NCBI GenBank assembly: GCA_028768525.1
Contig: CP054837.1
Coordinates: 682,001-746,000 of the forward strand
From: Desulfobacter sp.
GTDB lineage: Bacteria; Desulfobacterota; Desulfobacteria; Desulfobacterales; Desulfobacteraceae
Direction of reading: 5' to 3'
Length of the DNA stretch: 64,000 bases
Shown here: positions 34,006 to 42,958 of the stretch, one piece after another
Numbering within the stretch: the first letter of the stretch is position 1
Layout of the letters: every line of letters starts with the position of its first letter
The notes under the pieces: generated by a model
What the model was told of the DNA's origin: nothing
Seen by the model: only the letters and a program-made list of their open reading frames with translations
Databases searched by the model: none
Translations under genes and position numbers: made by a program

Positions 34006-34830
34006 ATGACCTTGTTCTCCGTTGACCAGGACCTGTGCAAGCGAGACGGCATCTGCGCCGCTGAATGCCCCATGGGCATCATTAAATGGAAAAAAGAAGA
34101 GATTCCCACACCCGCTGCTGCGGCAGGGGATTTGTGCATTAACTGCGGCCATTGTGTTGCCGTATGCCCCCACGGTGCCCTGAGCCTCAAAAACCTGGCA
34201 TCGGAAGACTTCCTCGCCCTTGATAAAACCCGGGCACTCAGCCCCGGGCAGACAGAGTATTTCTTCAGGGCCCGGCGCTCCATACGGAACTTCAAAGAAA
34301 AACCCGTTGACAAAAGCACATTGGAAGAACTCATCCGGCTGGCATCCTTCGCCCCGTCGGGCCACAACTGCCAGCCCGTCCACTGGCGGATTCTCAACGG
34401 ACAGGATCTGGTCAGGGAACATGCCGCTATGGTCATCGACTGGATGAAACTCACCAAAAAGGAAAATCCTGAGCTGGCAAAGCTATTGCACCTGGATATG
34501 ATCATCGGGGCATGGAAATTCAAAATAGACATCGTGACCCGCAACGCCCCCACCCTGATCCTGGCCCAGGGCCACGAGGCCAATCCCATGGCCCCTCCGG
34601 CATGCACCATCGCCATGACCTACCTGGACCTGGCCGCCCAGTCCTTTGGTGTGGGCACCTGCTGGTGCGGTTATTTTCTCAGGGCGGCCACCGTCTATCC
34701 TCCCCTGGCTGAAAAACTGGGTAAAAATGACGGACTGCTAACCCACGCCGTGATGATGGCGGGCTACCCCAAATTCAAATACCACCGGATGCCGCCGAGG
34801 AATACGCCGAAAATTTCCTGGATGGAATAA
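34006..34830 (+). CDS. Ferredoxin-nitroreductase fusion
   Basis: A 274-residue cytoplasmic protein. I start it at the ATG at 34006 with AAGGA eight bases upstream; an in-frame TTG at 33967 adds 13 residues. The first 65 residues hold two [4Fe-4S] motifs (CKRDGICAAECPMG, with the first ligand spacing CX6CX3C, and CINCGHCVAVCPHGAL). The rest is an FMN nitroreductase-like domain (RRSIRNFKEKPVDKSTLEELIRLASFAPSGHN, broken by position about 87 to 118; FGVGTCWCGYF near 225). Such fusions are common in anaerobes and use ferredoxin-type electrons for flavin reductions; the true substrate is unknown. Stands alone between the lipase gene (divergent) and the YciO gene. Confidence 0.9.
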   Translation: MTLFSVDQDLCKRDGICAAECPMGIIKWKKEEIPTPAAAAGDLCINCGHCVAVCPHGALSLKNLASEDFLALDKTRALSPGQTEYFFRARRSIRNFKEKPVDKSTLEELIRLASFAPSGHNCQPVHWRILNGQDLVREHAAMVIDWMKLTKKENPELAKLLHLDMIIGAWKFKIDIVTRNAPTLILAQGHEANPMAPPACTIAMTYLDLAAQSFGVGTCWCGYFLRAATVYPPLAEKLGKNDGLLTHAVMMAGYPKFKYHRMPPRNTPKISWME

Positions 34831-34859
34831 TGGATAACGGCGGGCCAGGGTTTTAGAGA

Positions 34860-34888
34860 TTGACAGCTCTAACCTTTCTATATAAGGT
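34860..34888 (+). promoter_or_regulatory. Sigma-70 promoter and hairpin leader of the YciO/YrdC gene
   Basis: TTGACA (34860-34865), 17-base spacer, TAAGGT (34883-34888); TATAAG at 34881 is an alternative -10. Directly after it the leader can fold TTGCC-GTGG with CCAC-GGCAA (34888-34915, one C-A mismatch, seven-base loop). The hairpin is followed by an A-run, so it is not a terminator for the plus strand. Confidence 0.5.
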
Positions 34889-34938
34889 TGCCCGTGGTAT
34901 TATTCCACAGGCAAAAAATTAATTAACGGACCCCGAAG

Positions 34939-35547
34939 ATGTTATTACGCGTCAACCCATATAATCCCCAGGAACGCCAGATCAGCAAGGCGGTGGGTAT
35001 CCTGAAAAAAGGCGGCATTGTCGCATACCCGACAGATACATTTTACGGTATCGGCTGCGATATCATGAATAAAAAAGCCATTGAAAAGGTTTATGCCATC
35101 AAGCAGCGGGTAAAGACCAAGCCCTTCAGTTTTATCTGCCCGGACCTTAAGGACATCGCCACCTATGCCAAGGTGTCAAACATGGCCTACCGGCATATGA
35201 AGCGCCTGCTCCCCGGCCCCTACACCTTTGTCCTCCCCGGATCCAAAATGGTGCCCAAAATCATGCTGACCAAACGGCGGACAGCCGGCATCCGGGTACC
35301 AGATAATGAAATTGCCCTGATGCTGGCCAGGGAGCTGGGCAACCCGATTATCTCCACCTCTGCCACAGATCCCGAGGGCCACGTATTTGAAGACCCCTCG
35401 CTTCTCCATGATTATTTTGCCAAGCGCCTGGATGCGGTAATTGACGGCGGCCCCGTACCCGGGGCCCCCTCATCGGTGATCTCCCTGGTGGACGACGAGC
35501 CGGAAATCATCAGATACGGCGCAGGGGATGTGGATGTATTTGAGTAG
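34939..35547 (+). CDS. YciO/YrdC/Sua5-family protein (threonylcarbamoyl-AMP synthase-like)
   Basis: A 202-residue protein of the YrdC/Sua5 superfamily. True TsaC members make threonylcarbamoyl-AMP for tRNA t6A37. The sequence resembles the E. coli YciO branch most: NPQERQISKAVGILKKGGIVAYPTDTFYG (split at about residue 30), KQRVKTKPFSFICPDL, PGPYTFVLPGS, and GIRVPDNEIALMLARELGNPIISTSAT. The nucleotide-binding residues Lys-Arg of KQR and the STSAT loop are kept. YciO proteins replace TsaC poorly in some tests, so the exact role is less sure than the family. An own promoter lies just upstream. Its stop is 6 bases from the convergent sppA. Confidence 0.85.
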   Translation: MLLRVNPYNPQERQISKAVGILKKGGIVAYPTDTFYGIGCDIMNKKAIEKVYAIKQRVKTKPFSFICPDLKDIATYAKVSNMAYRHMKRLLPGPYTFVLPGSKMVPKIMLTKRRTAGIRVPDNEIALMLARELGNPIISTSATDPEGHVFEDPSLLHDYFAKRLDAVIDGGPVPGAPSSVISLVDDEPEIIRYGAGDVDVFE

Positions 35548-35553
35548 CGCCCC

Positions 35554-36456
35554 TTACTTGATGGTATACCCCGGATTTCCGGGCAGAATCCCCGAAATAT
35601 GAATATCCTGTAACAGCGTCTCTGCCAGCCGTTTTATAAAGGTCATCTTGTCTTCAGACGGATACACCGGCACCGGTTCTCCTTGGATACCGGCCAGACG
35701 GCCGGCCCACTGTACCGCATCGTCAAGGTTGCCCAGACGGTCAATGAGCTTCAGTTTCAAGGCCTTCTGTCCGGTATAGACCCGCCCGTCCGCCAGTTTG
35801 GCCATGAGCGAGGTTTCCATTTTTCTTGCCGTTGCCGCATCCCGAACAAACTGGCTGTGGAGTTCATCCACCAGCTCCTGGAACAGGGCTTTTTCACTTT
35901 CCTTGAGTTCCCGCAAGGGAGAGCCCATATCCTTGAATTCACCGCTCTTGATCACCACAGGGGAGATGCCGATTTTTTCGGCAATGGCCTGGAGGTTGGC
36001 ATACTCCATGATCACGCCGATGCTGCCGGTGATGGTGCCGGGGTTGGCCACAATTCCATGGGCGGCCGCAGCAATATAGTACCCGCCCGAAGCCGCCACA
36101 GATCCCATGGATGCGATCACTTTTTTCTTTTTCCCGGTTTTGATCAGTTCCCGGTAAATTTCCTGGGAAGGCCCGATACCGCCACCGGGGCTGTCGACCC
36201 GCAGGACAATGGCCTTTATCCGGTCATCCTTCCGGAATGCCTGGAGATCCTCAATCACCTGCTTCGAGGAGATGATGGGTCCCGAGACCTCAACCACGCC
36301 GATATTTCCGGCCGCCTGGCCCATGTGGCCGCCCAGTCCTGAGTTAAAAGCCAGGGATCCCATGGTCATCAGCCCCACAAGGCCCAGAAATCCCAGGGTC
36401 ATACAGCCGCAGACAATGGAAAGGAAAAACAAAAAGGGATGGCGTCGCGCGAACAT
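35554..36456 (-). CDS. sppA: Signal peptide peptidase SppA, short form
   Basis: A 300-residue inner-membrane serine protease that degrades cleaved signal peptides. An N-terminal membrane helix (FLFFLSIVCGCMTLGFLGLVG, shortened here to residues 9 to 28) is followed by the ClpP-like domain: RVDSPGGGIGPSQEI near 105, the nucleophile Ser in GSVAASGGYYIAAAA near 143, and the general-base Lys in KSGEFKDMGSP near 192. The length fits the single-domain (SppA36K) form that works as an octamer, not the 67-kDa E. coli form. It lies downstream of rpsA but behind that gene's terminator. Confidence 0.95.
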   Translation of the reverse strand: MFARRHPFLFFLSIVCGCMTLGFLGLVGLMTMGSLAFNSGLGGHMGQAAGNIGVVEVSGPIISSKQVIEDLQAFRKDDRIKAIVLRVDSPGGGIGPSQEIYRELIKTGKKKKVIASMGSVAASGGYYIAAAAHGIVANPGTITGSIGVIMEYANLQAIAEKIGISPVVIKSGEFKDMGSPLRELKESEKALFQELVDELHSQFVRDAATARKMETSLMAKLADGRVYTGQKALKLKLIDRLGNLDDAVQWAGRLAGIQGEPVPVYPSEDKMTFIKRLAETLLQDIHISGILPGNPGYTIK

Positions 36457-36480
36457 AAACTTATTTCCTCACTTATGGGT

Positions 36481-36522
36481 AAAAAAAAGGGCCGGATAAA
36501 CCCTCTCGGATTCATCCGGCCC
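36481..36522 (-). terminator. Rho-independent terminator after rpsA
   Basis: On the minus strand GGGCCGGAT (36522-36514) pairs with ATCCGGCCC (36497-36489) around a 16-base loop, followed by an unbroken run of eight T. It ends the hisC-cmk-rpsA unit about 60 bases after the rpsA stop and before sppA. Confidence 0.9.
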
Positions 36523-36583
36523 CGAAGCCTCTCATCCTGCCATTGACTGCGGGCCTGGGGCCTGCAATGAATGGGGGAAAGGA

Positions 36584-38386
36584 TTAGTCTTCTTTTTTCT
36601 CAGCTTCTTCCCGGGCCTTGTCAGCCTCAAGCTTTTCCTGGATGTTGGTTCTCAGGATTTCGCCGAATGCGGAAGCGGCCGGTTTGGTGCTCTTGGCAAA
36701 TTCTTCAAGATATCTGTCATCGTCGTCTTCTTCAAGGCGTTTGATGGACAGCCCGATCCGTCTTTCGTCGGAGTTGATGTTCATTACTTTGGCGGTGATG
36801 GTTTCACCGATCTGGTAATGCTCTTTGGGGCTCTTGATGTTTTCTTTGCTGATTTCAGAGACGTGAACCAGGCCTTCGATGCCCTCTTCAAGCTCTACAA
36901 AGACGCCGAAGTCGGTGAGGTTGGTGATCTCGCCGGAGATCTCCTTGCCCACTTCATAGCGCTCGGCAACGGTTTCCCAGGGATCTGCCTGGGTCTGCTT
37001 GATGCCCAGGGAGAATCTTTCGTTGGCCTTGTCAATGTCAAGGACAACCGCCTGGATGGTATCGTTTTTCTTGTAGACTTCAGACGGATGCTTGATCCGT
37101 TTGGTCCAGGAAATATCGGAAATGTGAACCAGGCCGTCGATGTCGTCGTCAATACCGATGAACAGGCCGAATTCGGTGATGTTCTTGATCTTGCCTTCGA
37201 TGATGGTGCCCACAGGATATTTCTGGGAGATAACTTCCCAGGGATTTTCAACGGTCTGTTTGATACCCAGGGAGATTCTCCGGTTGTCAGGTTTGAGGTC
37301 CAGCACAACGGCTTCAACCTGTTCGCCGACAGCGACCATCTGGGACGGATGGCGGATCTTTCTGGTCCAGGACATTTCAGACACATGGATGAGGCCTTCA
37401 ACACCCTCTTCCAGTTCAATGAATGCACCGTAATCGGTGAGGCTGACCACCCGGCCTTCAACCTTGGAGCCGATGGGGTATTTGTCAACGGCAGTGGTCC
37501 AGGGATCAGGTGTAAGCTGCTTCATACCCAGGGAGACCCTTTCCTTCTCGAAATCGAAGGAGAGGATTTTCACGGTGATCTGGTCGCCTACAGAGAACAG
37601 CTCTGAGGGATGTTTGACCCGGCCCCAGGAGATATCAGTGATATGCAGGAGTCCGTCCACGCCGCCAAGGTCGACAAATACACCGTATTCGGTGATGTTT
37701 TTGACGATACCTTCCATGACCTTGTCATTTTCAATGGCAGCCAGGGTCGCTGTGCGCATTTTTTCTCTTTCAGCTTCCAGCAGTACCCGACGGGACAGGA
37801 CGATGTTGTTTCTTTTCTTATTGTACTTGAGGATCTTGAATTCGTAAGTCTGGTTGACCATTTCATCCATGTTGCGGATGGGGCGAAGGTCGGCCTGGGA
37901 ACCGGGCAGGAAAGCCTGCAGTCCGATATCAACGGAGAAACCGCCCTTGACCCGGCTGGTGATGACACCTTCGATGGTGCCGTCGTCATCGTAGATATCT
38001 TTAATGGCATCCCATACTTTGACCTTTTTGGCCTTGTCATGGGAGAGAAGCACGGTTTCCTCTTCTTCATCCCAAACTTCAATCATTACCTCAAATTCGT
38101 CGCCAACATTGACGTTCGCATTGCCGTCCTCGTCAATGAATTCCTGAATAGAGATCTGTCCTTCAGATTTATATCCCACATCCACAAGAACCATGTCCCT
38201 GCCGACGGAGATCACTGTTCCGGTGACTACCTGTCCCTCTTCAAATTTGCTAAGGCTGGACTCGTAAATGCCCAGGAGTTCTTCCATGGATTCTTCGCCG
38301 GTGAGCTCAATTTCAGGCTCTGTCACGTTTTCTTTTGTCTCTAATTCTTCATTCATGTTTTGGTTTTCTTCAGCAATGTTGTTCAT
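36584..38386 (-). CDS. rpsA: 30S ribosomal protein S1
   Basis: A 600-residue protein with six S1 RNA-binding domains that helps bring mRNA to the 30S subunit. I start it at the ATG at 38386 (MNNIAEENQNMNEELE), which has GGGGGA about 10 bases upstream; an ATG at 38440 adds 18 residues of non-conserved sequence. Repeats are evident: GVFVDLGGVDGLLHITDISWGRVKHPSE (domain 3), then three further copies with ELEEGVEGLIHVSEMSWTRK and related segments, each with the KHPS-type turn. The acidic N-terminal 45 residues are usual in this phylum. It follows cmk, as in many proteobacteria, and ends at a clear terminator. Confidence 0.97.
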   Translation of the reverse strand: MNNIAEENQNMNEELETKENVTEPEIELTGEESMEELLGIYESSLSKFEEGQVVTGTVISVGRDMVLVDVGYKSEGQISIQEFIDEDGNANVNVGDEFEVMIEVWDEEEETVLLSHDKAKKVKVWDAIKDIYDDDGTIEGVITSRVKGGFSVDIGLQAFLPGSQADLRPIRNMDEMVNQTYEFKILKYNKKRNNIVLSRRVLLEAEREKMRTATLAAIENDKVMEGIVKNITEYGVFVDLGGVDGLLHITDISWGRVKHPSELFSVGDQITVKILSFDFEKERVSLGMKQLTPDPWTTAVDKYPIGSKVEGRVVSLTDYGAFIELEEGVEGLIHVSEMSWTRKIRHPSQMVAVGEQVEAVVLDLKPDNRRISLGIKQTVENPWEVISQKYPVGTIIEGKIKNITEFGLFIGIDDDIDGLVHISDISWTKRIKHPSEVYKKNDTIQAVVLDIDKANERFSLGIKQTQADPWETVAERYEVGKEISGEITNLTDFGVFVELEEGIEGLVHVSEISKENIKSPKEHYQIGETITAKVMNINSDERRIGLSIKRLEEDDDDRYLEEFAKSTKPAASAFGEILRTNIQEKLEADKAREEAEKKED

Positions 38387-38508
38387 TAATATTATTCCCC
38401 CTAATCGAATTTTGTTACCCGCAGCCGCCATAAGGAACATTACGGATACGAGTACAATTTACCTTTATATCAAGGGGCAAAAGAAAAATCAAGCAAATGA
38501 TAATTTTT

Positions 38509-39168
38509 TTATGTATTTTCGATATGGACGCGCATCCTTTTTACCACCTCTTCCACCGTAAGATGGGTGGAATCCACATGAACCGCATCTTCAGCAGGTT
38601 TAAGGGGGGAGGCTGCCCGCGAGGAATCATTCTCGTCGCGCCGGGCCATATCCGCCTTGACCTTATCAAGCCCTGCGGCATCATCGCCCATTTCCGCATG
38701 CCGCCGCCGGGCCCGGGCCTCAATATCTGCAGAAAGAAAAAATTTAAACGGGGCATGGGGGAACACGGCCGTGCCCATGTCCCTGCCTTCGAACACGGCA
38801 TCCCGGGTGGCGGCGATCTGCTTTTGTATCCCTAAAAGCGCCGCCCGGACAGGCGGAAGCGCCGAAGTGGCCGACGCCAGCATGGTCACTTCAGGGGTGC
38901 GGATAAACGGCGTGATGTCCCGGCCCGAGGAGGTCAGGATCAACTCTGTTCCCTCCATGACAAAATTTAAATCCAGGGTATCCAGAAAGGCCGCCAGGGC
39001 GGCCTCGTCCTGCCAGTCCACCCCCTGGAGGCCTATCTCATAGGCCACCCCCCGGTACAGGGCCCCGGTATCCACATATACGCAGCCCAGTTCCTTTGCC
39101 AATGCTTTGGATACCGTTGTTTTACCGGCGCCTGCAGGCCCGTCAATGGTTACAATCCGAAATCCCAT
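38509..39168 (-). CDS. cmk: Cytidylate kinase
   Basis: Phosphorylates CMP and dCMP with ATP. The 219-residue protein has the P-loop IDGPAGAGKTTVSKALA at residues 8 to 24, the YVDTGALYRGVAYE nucleotide site, the CMP-binding EGRDMGTAVFP near residue 130, and the lid block RARRRHAEM. The canonical Cmk motif is GRDIGTVV; here it is GRDMGTAV, a small variation. It starts 5 bases before hisC ends its reading (gap 39169-39173), so hisC and cmk are tightly linked, and rpsA follows after 122 bases: the common cmk-rpsA pair. Confidence 0.96.
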   Translation of the reverse strand: MGFRIVTIDGPAGAGKTTVSKALAKELGCVYVDTGALYRGVAYEIGLQGVDWQDEAALAAFLDTLDLNFVMEGTELILTSSGRDITPFIRTPEVTMLASATSALPPVRAALLGIQKQIAATRDAVFEGRDMGTAVFPHAPFKFFLSADIEARARRRHAEMGDDAAGLDKVKADMARRDENDSSRAASPLKPAEDAVHVDSTHLTVEEVVKRMRVHIENT

Positions 39169-39173
39169 TACCC

Positions 39174-40265
39174 CTATCCTTCCAGCACCGTTCTCAGTGC
39201 ATCAATGCATTTTTCATTTTCTTCCCGGGTTCCCGTATTGATCCGCAGGAAGGTATCAAATCCGTAGGAGGCCATTGATCTGACCACCACGCCCTGCTTG
39301 AGCATATTTTCAAATACGGATTTTGAATCGGTTTTCAAATCCACCATGAGAAAATTGGACTGGGTGGGCAGGACGTCCAGGCCCATGTCTTTAAGCGACC
39401 GGGTCAGCAGAGCAATTCCCTCGTGGGTCCCGCCGACGCTCTTTTCAAGAAAGACCTCATCATCCAGGGCCGCTTCGGCGGCCGCCTGGGCCAGACTGTT
39501 GACATTAAAGGGCTGGCGGATCCTGTTGAGGATTTCTGCCACAGCCGCATCCATCACACCGTACCCCACCCGGAACCCGGCAAGGCCGTAAGCCTTTGAA
39601 AAAGTCCTCAATGTAACGATTCTGGGATCGACCAGGGGGTGTTCAAGGGAATTATATACGCTGTCATCCCTGACAAATTCTATATAGGCTTCATCCACCA
39701 CGATGAGCACATTTTCGGGCACCTTTGCGGCAAAGGCCTCAAATTCGCCCTTGGTAATCACCGCACCGGTGGGATTGAAGGGATTGGTGATGAATACCAT
39801 TTTTGTTTTTGGCGTAACGGCCCCGACCAGCCCGTCCAGGTTGGTGGTAAAATCCTTGAGGGGCACCATCACCGGCACCCCCTTGGCGGTTTTTACGGAT
39901 ATTTCGTACATGAGAAAGGAAGGCAGCGGCATCACCGCTTCCTCCCCTGGGTTCAAAAAGGCATGGGCCAGCAGGGCAATGATATCGTCGGACCCGTTCC
40001 CCAGAACCAGGTTCTCCTTTCCCACTTTGAACTTTTTAGCCAATTTTGCACACAAATTATGGGCCACAGGCTCCGGGTACCGGTTCATGGTTGCCAGATG
40101 GTCGGCCACAGCCCGGTTTACCGCCGGTGAAAAACCAAAGGGATTTTCGTTGGAGGCCAGCTTCACGGCGTTGGAAATTCCGTATTCCCGCTCCACCTCT
40201 TTCAAGGGCTTGCCAGCCTCATAGGGTTTAATGGTATTAATGGGGTCACTGATCTTGAATTTCAT
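39174..40265 (-). CDS. hisC: Histidinol-phosphate aminotransferase
   Basis: A 363-residue PLP enzyme of fold type I that makes histidinol phosphate from imidazole-acetol phosphate in histidine synthesis; some relatives also act on aromatic amino acids or prephenate. I start it at the ATG at 40265 (MKFKISDPINTIKPYEAGKP) with AGGAGA upstream. Family blocks: ASNENPFGFSP near 40, LVLGNGSDDIIALL near 85, FITNPFNPTGAVI near 165, and the Schiff-base Lys in LRTFSKAYGLAGFRVGYG near 228. No other his genes are present, so its place before cmk and rpsA, where tyrosine or aromatic genes often sit, leaves open an aromatic aminotransferase role. Confidence 0.92.
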   Translation of the reverse strand: MKFKISDPINTIKPYEAGKPLKEVEREYGISNAVKLASNENPFGFSPAVNRAVADHLATMNRYPEPVAHNLCAKLAKKFKVGKENLVLGNGSDDIIALLAHAFLNPGEEAVMPLPSFLMYEISVKTAKGVPVMVPLKDFTTNLDGLVGAVTPKTKMVFITNPFNPTGAVITKGEFEAFAAKVPENVLIVVDEAYIEFVRDDSVYNSLEHPLVDPRIVTLRTFSKAYGLAGFRVGYGVMDAAVAEILNRIRQPFNVNSLAQAAAEAALDDEVFLEKSVGGTHEGIALLTRSLKDMGLDVLPTQSNFLMVDLKTDSKSVFENMLKQGVVVRSMASYGFDTFLRINTGTREENEKCIDALRTVLEG

Positions 40266-40498
40266 TGAAGATGTTCTCCTGGATTCGGGCTTATGGTAAA
40301 ACAACTTTATTTAGTTAGGATTTGAGTTTTTGTCAATATTTATGATAGGAAGGCCACTATGGCGACCACGGGCGGCGGCGCCAGGCGATCCTTCTCAGAA
40401 CGAATAAGGAAAATGCCCAATGGGTCATTACACCGCTCAGGCCCGGATGGGGCGGCCGGGCCGGTGATTCACAAGGCAATCATTAATTTGGAGAATAG

Positions 40499-41671
40499 AT
40501 GAAACAGATAAACACCGGGCTCGACACCCTGCACGCAAAAATACCTGACAGCCTGAAAGGCCGAAACCTGGGCCTTTTGGCCAACCCCGCCTCGGTGGAC
40601 AAGCATTTCACCCACGCAAGGCAGGTCATACACGAGCTGTTCCCGGGAAGACTCAAGGCATTATTCTCCCCCCAGCATGGCTTTTTTGCGGAAAAACAGG
40701 ACAATATGATCGAGTCGGCCCACGGCCGTGATCCAGAATACGGAATTCCCGTGTACAGCCTTTACAGCGAGACCCGCATCCCGACGCCGGAAATGTTTGA
40801 GGAAATTGACACCCTTGTCGTTGATATCCAGGATGTGGGCACCCGTGTCTATACCTTTATATATACCATTTCCTACTGCCTTGAGACGGCGGCACGCGCA
40901 GGGAAATCTATGGTGGTTTTAGACCGCCCCAACCCTGTGGGGGGCTGTCAGGTTGAGGGCAATCTGCTGGAGAAAGACTATGCCTCCTTTGTGGGGCGCT
41001 TTCCCATCCCCATGCGCCACGGGATGACCGTGGGGGAAATTGCCCAATATTTCAACGCCACCCAAAATATCGGCTGCGACCTGACCGTCATTCCCATGGA
41101 AGGCTGGCAACGGAAGATGTACTGGCAGGATACCGGCCTTGCCTGGATTCCGCCTTCCCCCAACCTGCCCACCCCATTGTCCGCCATGGTTTATCCCGGC
41201 CAGGTCATATTCGAGGGCACCAATGTTTCGGAAGGCCGGGGCACCACCCTTCCCTTTGAACTATTCGGGGCCCCCTATATCGATAACACCGCCCTGGCAA
41301 AAGGACTGGGAAATTCCATCCCAGGCATCTGCCTCAGGCCGGTCTGTTTCCAGCCCACCTCGAGCAAATGGGCCAATGAACCCTGCAGGGGATTCCACAT
41401 CCATATTACGGACAGAGAGGAATACAAACCCTATCTGGCCTCATTGATTTTTTTCCAGGAAATTCTCAGGGCCTGCCCGGAAGACTTCCGGTTTAAGGAA
41501 CCGCCCTATGAATACGAATATGAAAAACTGCCCATGGATTTGATCCTGGGCAGCAAAAAACTTCGCCGGGCCCTCTGCGATATGACGCCTGCGGCTGATC
41601 TGGAAAAAGAATGGCAGCCGGGACTGAACCATTTTATTGAAACCTCAACCGCCTTTTATCTCTATGACTGA
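40499..41671 (+). CDS. namZ: DUF1343 protein, NamZ-like exo-beta-N-acetylmuramidase
   Basis: A 390-residue member of DUF1343, whose characterised member NamZ of Bacillus subtilis removes MurNAc from the non-reducing end of peptidoglycan fragments (glycoside hydrolase family 171). Family blocks: GLLANPASVD near 26, LFSPQHGFFAEKQDNM near 59, DIQDVGTRVYTFIYTI near 111, LDRPNPVGG near 142 and FEGTNVSEGRGTTLPFELFGAP near 238. Unlike the secreted Bacillus enzyme it has no signal peptide, so it should act in the cytoplasm on imported fragments. GGAG precedes the ATG. It overlaps the RNase H-like gene by 8 bases; a MurU-AmgK fusion that could use its MurNAc product lies 4 kb downstream on the same strand. 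Confidence 0.87.
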   Translation: MKQINTGLDTLHAKIPDSLKGRNLGLLANPASVDKHFTHARQVIHELFPGRLKALFSPQHGFFAEKQDNMIESAHGRDPEYGIPVYSLYSETRIPTPEMFEEIDTLVVDIQDVGTRVYTFIYTISYCLETAARAGKSMVVLDRPNPVGGCQVEGNLLEKDYASFVGRFPIPMRHGMTVGEIAQYFNATQNIGCDLTVIPMEGWQRKMYWQDTGLAWIPPSPNLPTPLSAMVYPGQVIFEGTNVSEGRGTTLPFELFGAPYIDNTALAKGLGNSIPGICLRPVCFQPTSSKWANEPCRGFHIHITDREEYKPYLASLIFFQEILRACPEDFRFKEPPYEYEYEKLPMDLILGSKKLRRALCDMTPAADLEKEWQPGLNHFIETSTAFYLYD

Positions 41672-42353
41672 GCCACCCCCCAGCAGGGATAAGCCCGAAG
41701 ATATCCAATGGAAACGGATGTCCTTCAAGGGGAATAAAGTATGGGCCCCCTTTGACGGCCGGGGCAATCCCATGGCGGAAAACGGCAAAGTCCCCATCAA
41801 GTACAACCTGAATCAGGATTATGAATACCGGATTAAACTGGAGAATCTCAAACCCGAAGACCTGGCCGTGCCGGCAGGAACCAGACAGAAGAAAAAGGCC
41901 CAAAACCCGGAGCAGGACCTGCCGCCCAACTGCATACGCATCTATACGGACGGCGCCTCTTCAGGCGATCCCGGACCGTCGGGCATCGGCATCCTCATGC
42001 TTTACAGGGACAACAGAAAAGAGATTTCTGAATTCATCGGCACCGCCACCAATGACCTTGCCGAACTTAAAGCGATCCACCGGGGGCTCATTGCCCTGAA
42101 ACGGCGGGACCTGCCCGTGAGGATATTCACGGGTTCATCCCATGCGGCGGATCAATTGAAAAAAAAGGGGCGGCCCGATACCCACCGGGATCTGATCCTT
42201 GCCATTCGGTCGCTCATGACCAGATTCAGGGATATCGGCATCATCAAAGTAAAAGACCACGCCGGCATAAAGGGAAATGAAGTGGCTGATTTTTTAGCCG
42301 CCTGCGCCATCAAAAACGCAGACATAAAAAAAGGGCAGTCCCCAGAAGAATAG
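41664..42353 (+). CDS. RNase H-like protein lacking one catalytic Asp
   Basis: A 229-residue protein with an RNase HI fold in its C-terminal two thirds and a basic N-terminal extension (IQWKRMSFKGNKVWAPFDG). The first catalytic Asp96 (IYTDGASSGDPG), Glu134 (NDLAELKAIHRGL) and last Asp209 (KGNEVADFLAA) are kept, as is the His199 loop (KDHAGIKGN). The third carboxylate, in the TDS motif of RNase HI, is Gly157 here (FTGSSHAADQL). It may be weakly active or a binding protein. Start is the ATG at 41664, overlapping namZ by 8 bases with no own Shine-Dalgarno, which points to coupling; a TTG at 41637 is possible. A terminator overlaps its end. Confidence 0.82.
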   Translation: MTEPPPSRDKPEDIQWKRMSFKGNKVWAPFDGRGNPMAENGKVPIKYNLNQDYEYRIKLENLKPEDLAVPAGTRQKKKAQNPEQDLPPNCIRIYTDGASSGDPGPSGIGILMLYRDNRKEISEFIGTATNDLAELKAIHRGLIALKRRDLPVRIFTGSSHAADQLKKKGRPDTHRDLILAIRSLMTRFRDIGIIKVKDHAGIKGNEVADFLAACAIKNADIKKGQSPEE

Positions 42354-42368
42354 GGACCGCCCTTTTAA
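42331..42368. terminator. Bidirectional terminator between RNase H-like gene and small membrane gene
   Basis: AAGGGCAGTCCC (42331-42342) pairs with GGGACCGCCCTT (42353-42364), one mismatch, with T's to the right and an A-run to the left. It starts inside the 3' end of the plus-strand gene and can serve both converging genes. Confidence 0.8.
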
Positions 42369-42400
42369 TATATACGTACAGCCGGAATAAAACCGGTCGA

Positions 42401-42661
42401 TTATGCTTTTTTCAGGTCTTCCAGTTCTTTTTCCAGCTCGGCAATTTTGGCTTTGTCATCATCGGCAGGAGCGTCAACGCCTTCATCTTTTTTCCAGGAG
42501 TCTTTGAGTTCATCAAAACCCAGGTAAAGGGCAAGGCCACCACCCAGAAGCAGTACAGGGGGGATGCATCCCAACAGAAGATTTACGAACTCACCAAACC
42601 AGACCGCCAGACCAACAACACCGAGAAGAACTGCAATAGCTCCGCCAATTAACGTTTTCAT
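42401..42661 (-). CDS. Small two-span membrane protein with coiled-coil tail
   Basis: An 86-residue protein of unknown function. Two hydrophobic helices (residues 3 to 22 and 27 to 48, GGAIAVLLGVVGLAVWFG and LLLGCIPPVLLLGGGLALYLG) are joined by a very short turn, followed by a charged C-terminal half ending in a heptad-like helix (DDDKAKIAELEKELEDLKKA) suited to pairing. AAGGAGGATAG lies ideally before the ATG, so it should be well translated. It stands alone between a terminator and the plsB promoter region. The 297-base gap downstream of its start (42662-42958) has no other gene. Confidence 0.75.
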   Translation of the reverse strand: MKTLIGGAIAVLLGVVGLAVWFGEFVNLLLGCIPPVLLLGGGLALYLGFDELKDSWKKDEGVDAPADDDKAKIAELEKELEDLKKA

Positions 42662-42958
42662 AGACTATCCTCCTTAAATTCCTGTCTTAATTATCAAAAT
42701 ACGTGACATTCACCTTAAATCTTGAATTCCCTACAAATAAGATGTGAAAAAATAGCACAGGACCTGGATTTTATCAAGGCGTTTTTCCCCCGCCCGGACA
42801 GATGGCAAACCCCTTTAAATAACAAGATGTTAATAAAAATTTACCCCCTGCCCAACCCCCCTTTTCAAAAAATTATCATATTGCCATCGCACCCAAGCTT
42901 TGGTATTGAATGAATCCTTGAACAACTTCGAGTGCTTACCATATATAAGGAATATCCA

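Noticed and set aside
40266..40498. Possible riboswitch or small RNA between hisC and namZ
   Set aside because: GC-rich inverted segments are present near 40441-40465 but match no known riboswitch and lack a terminator; not enough to call.
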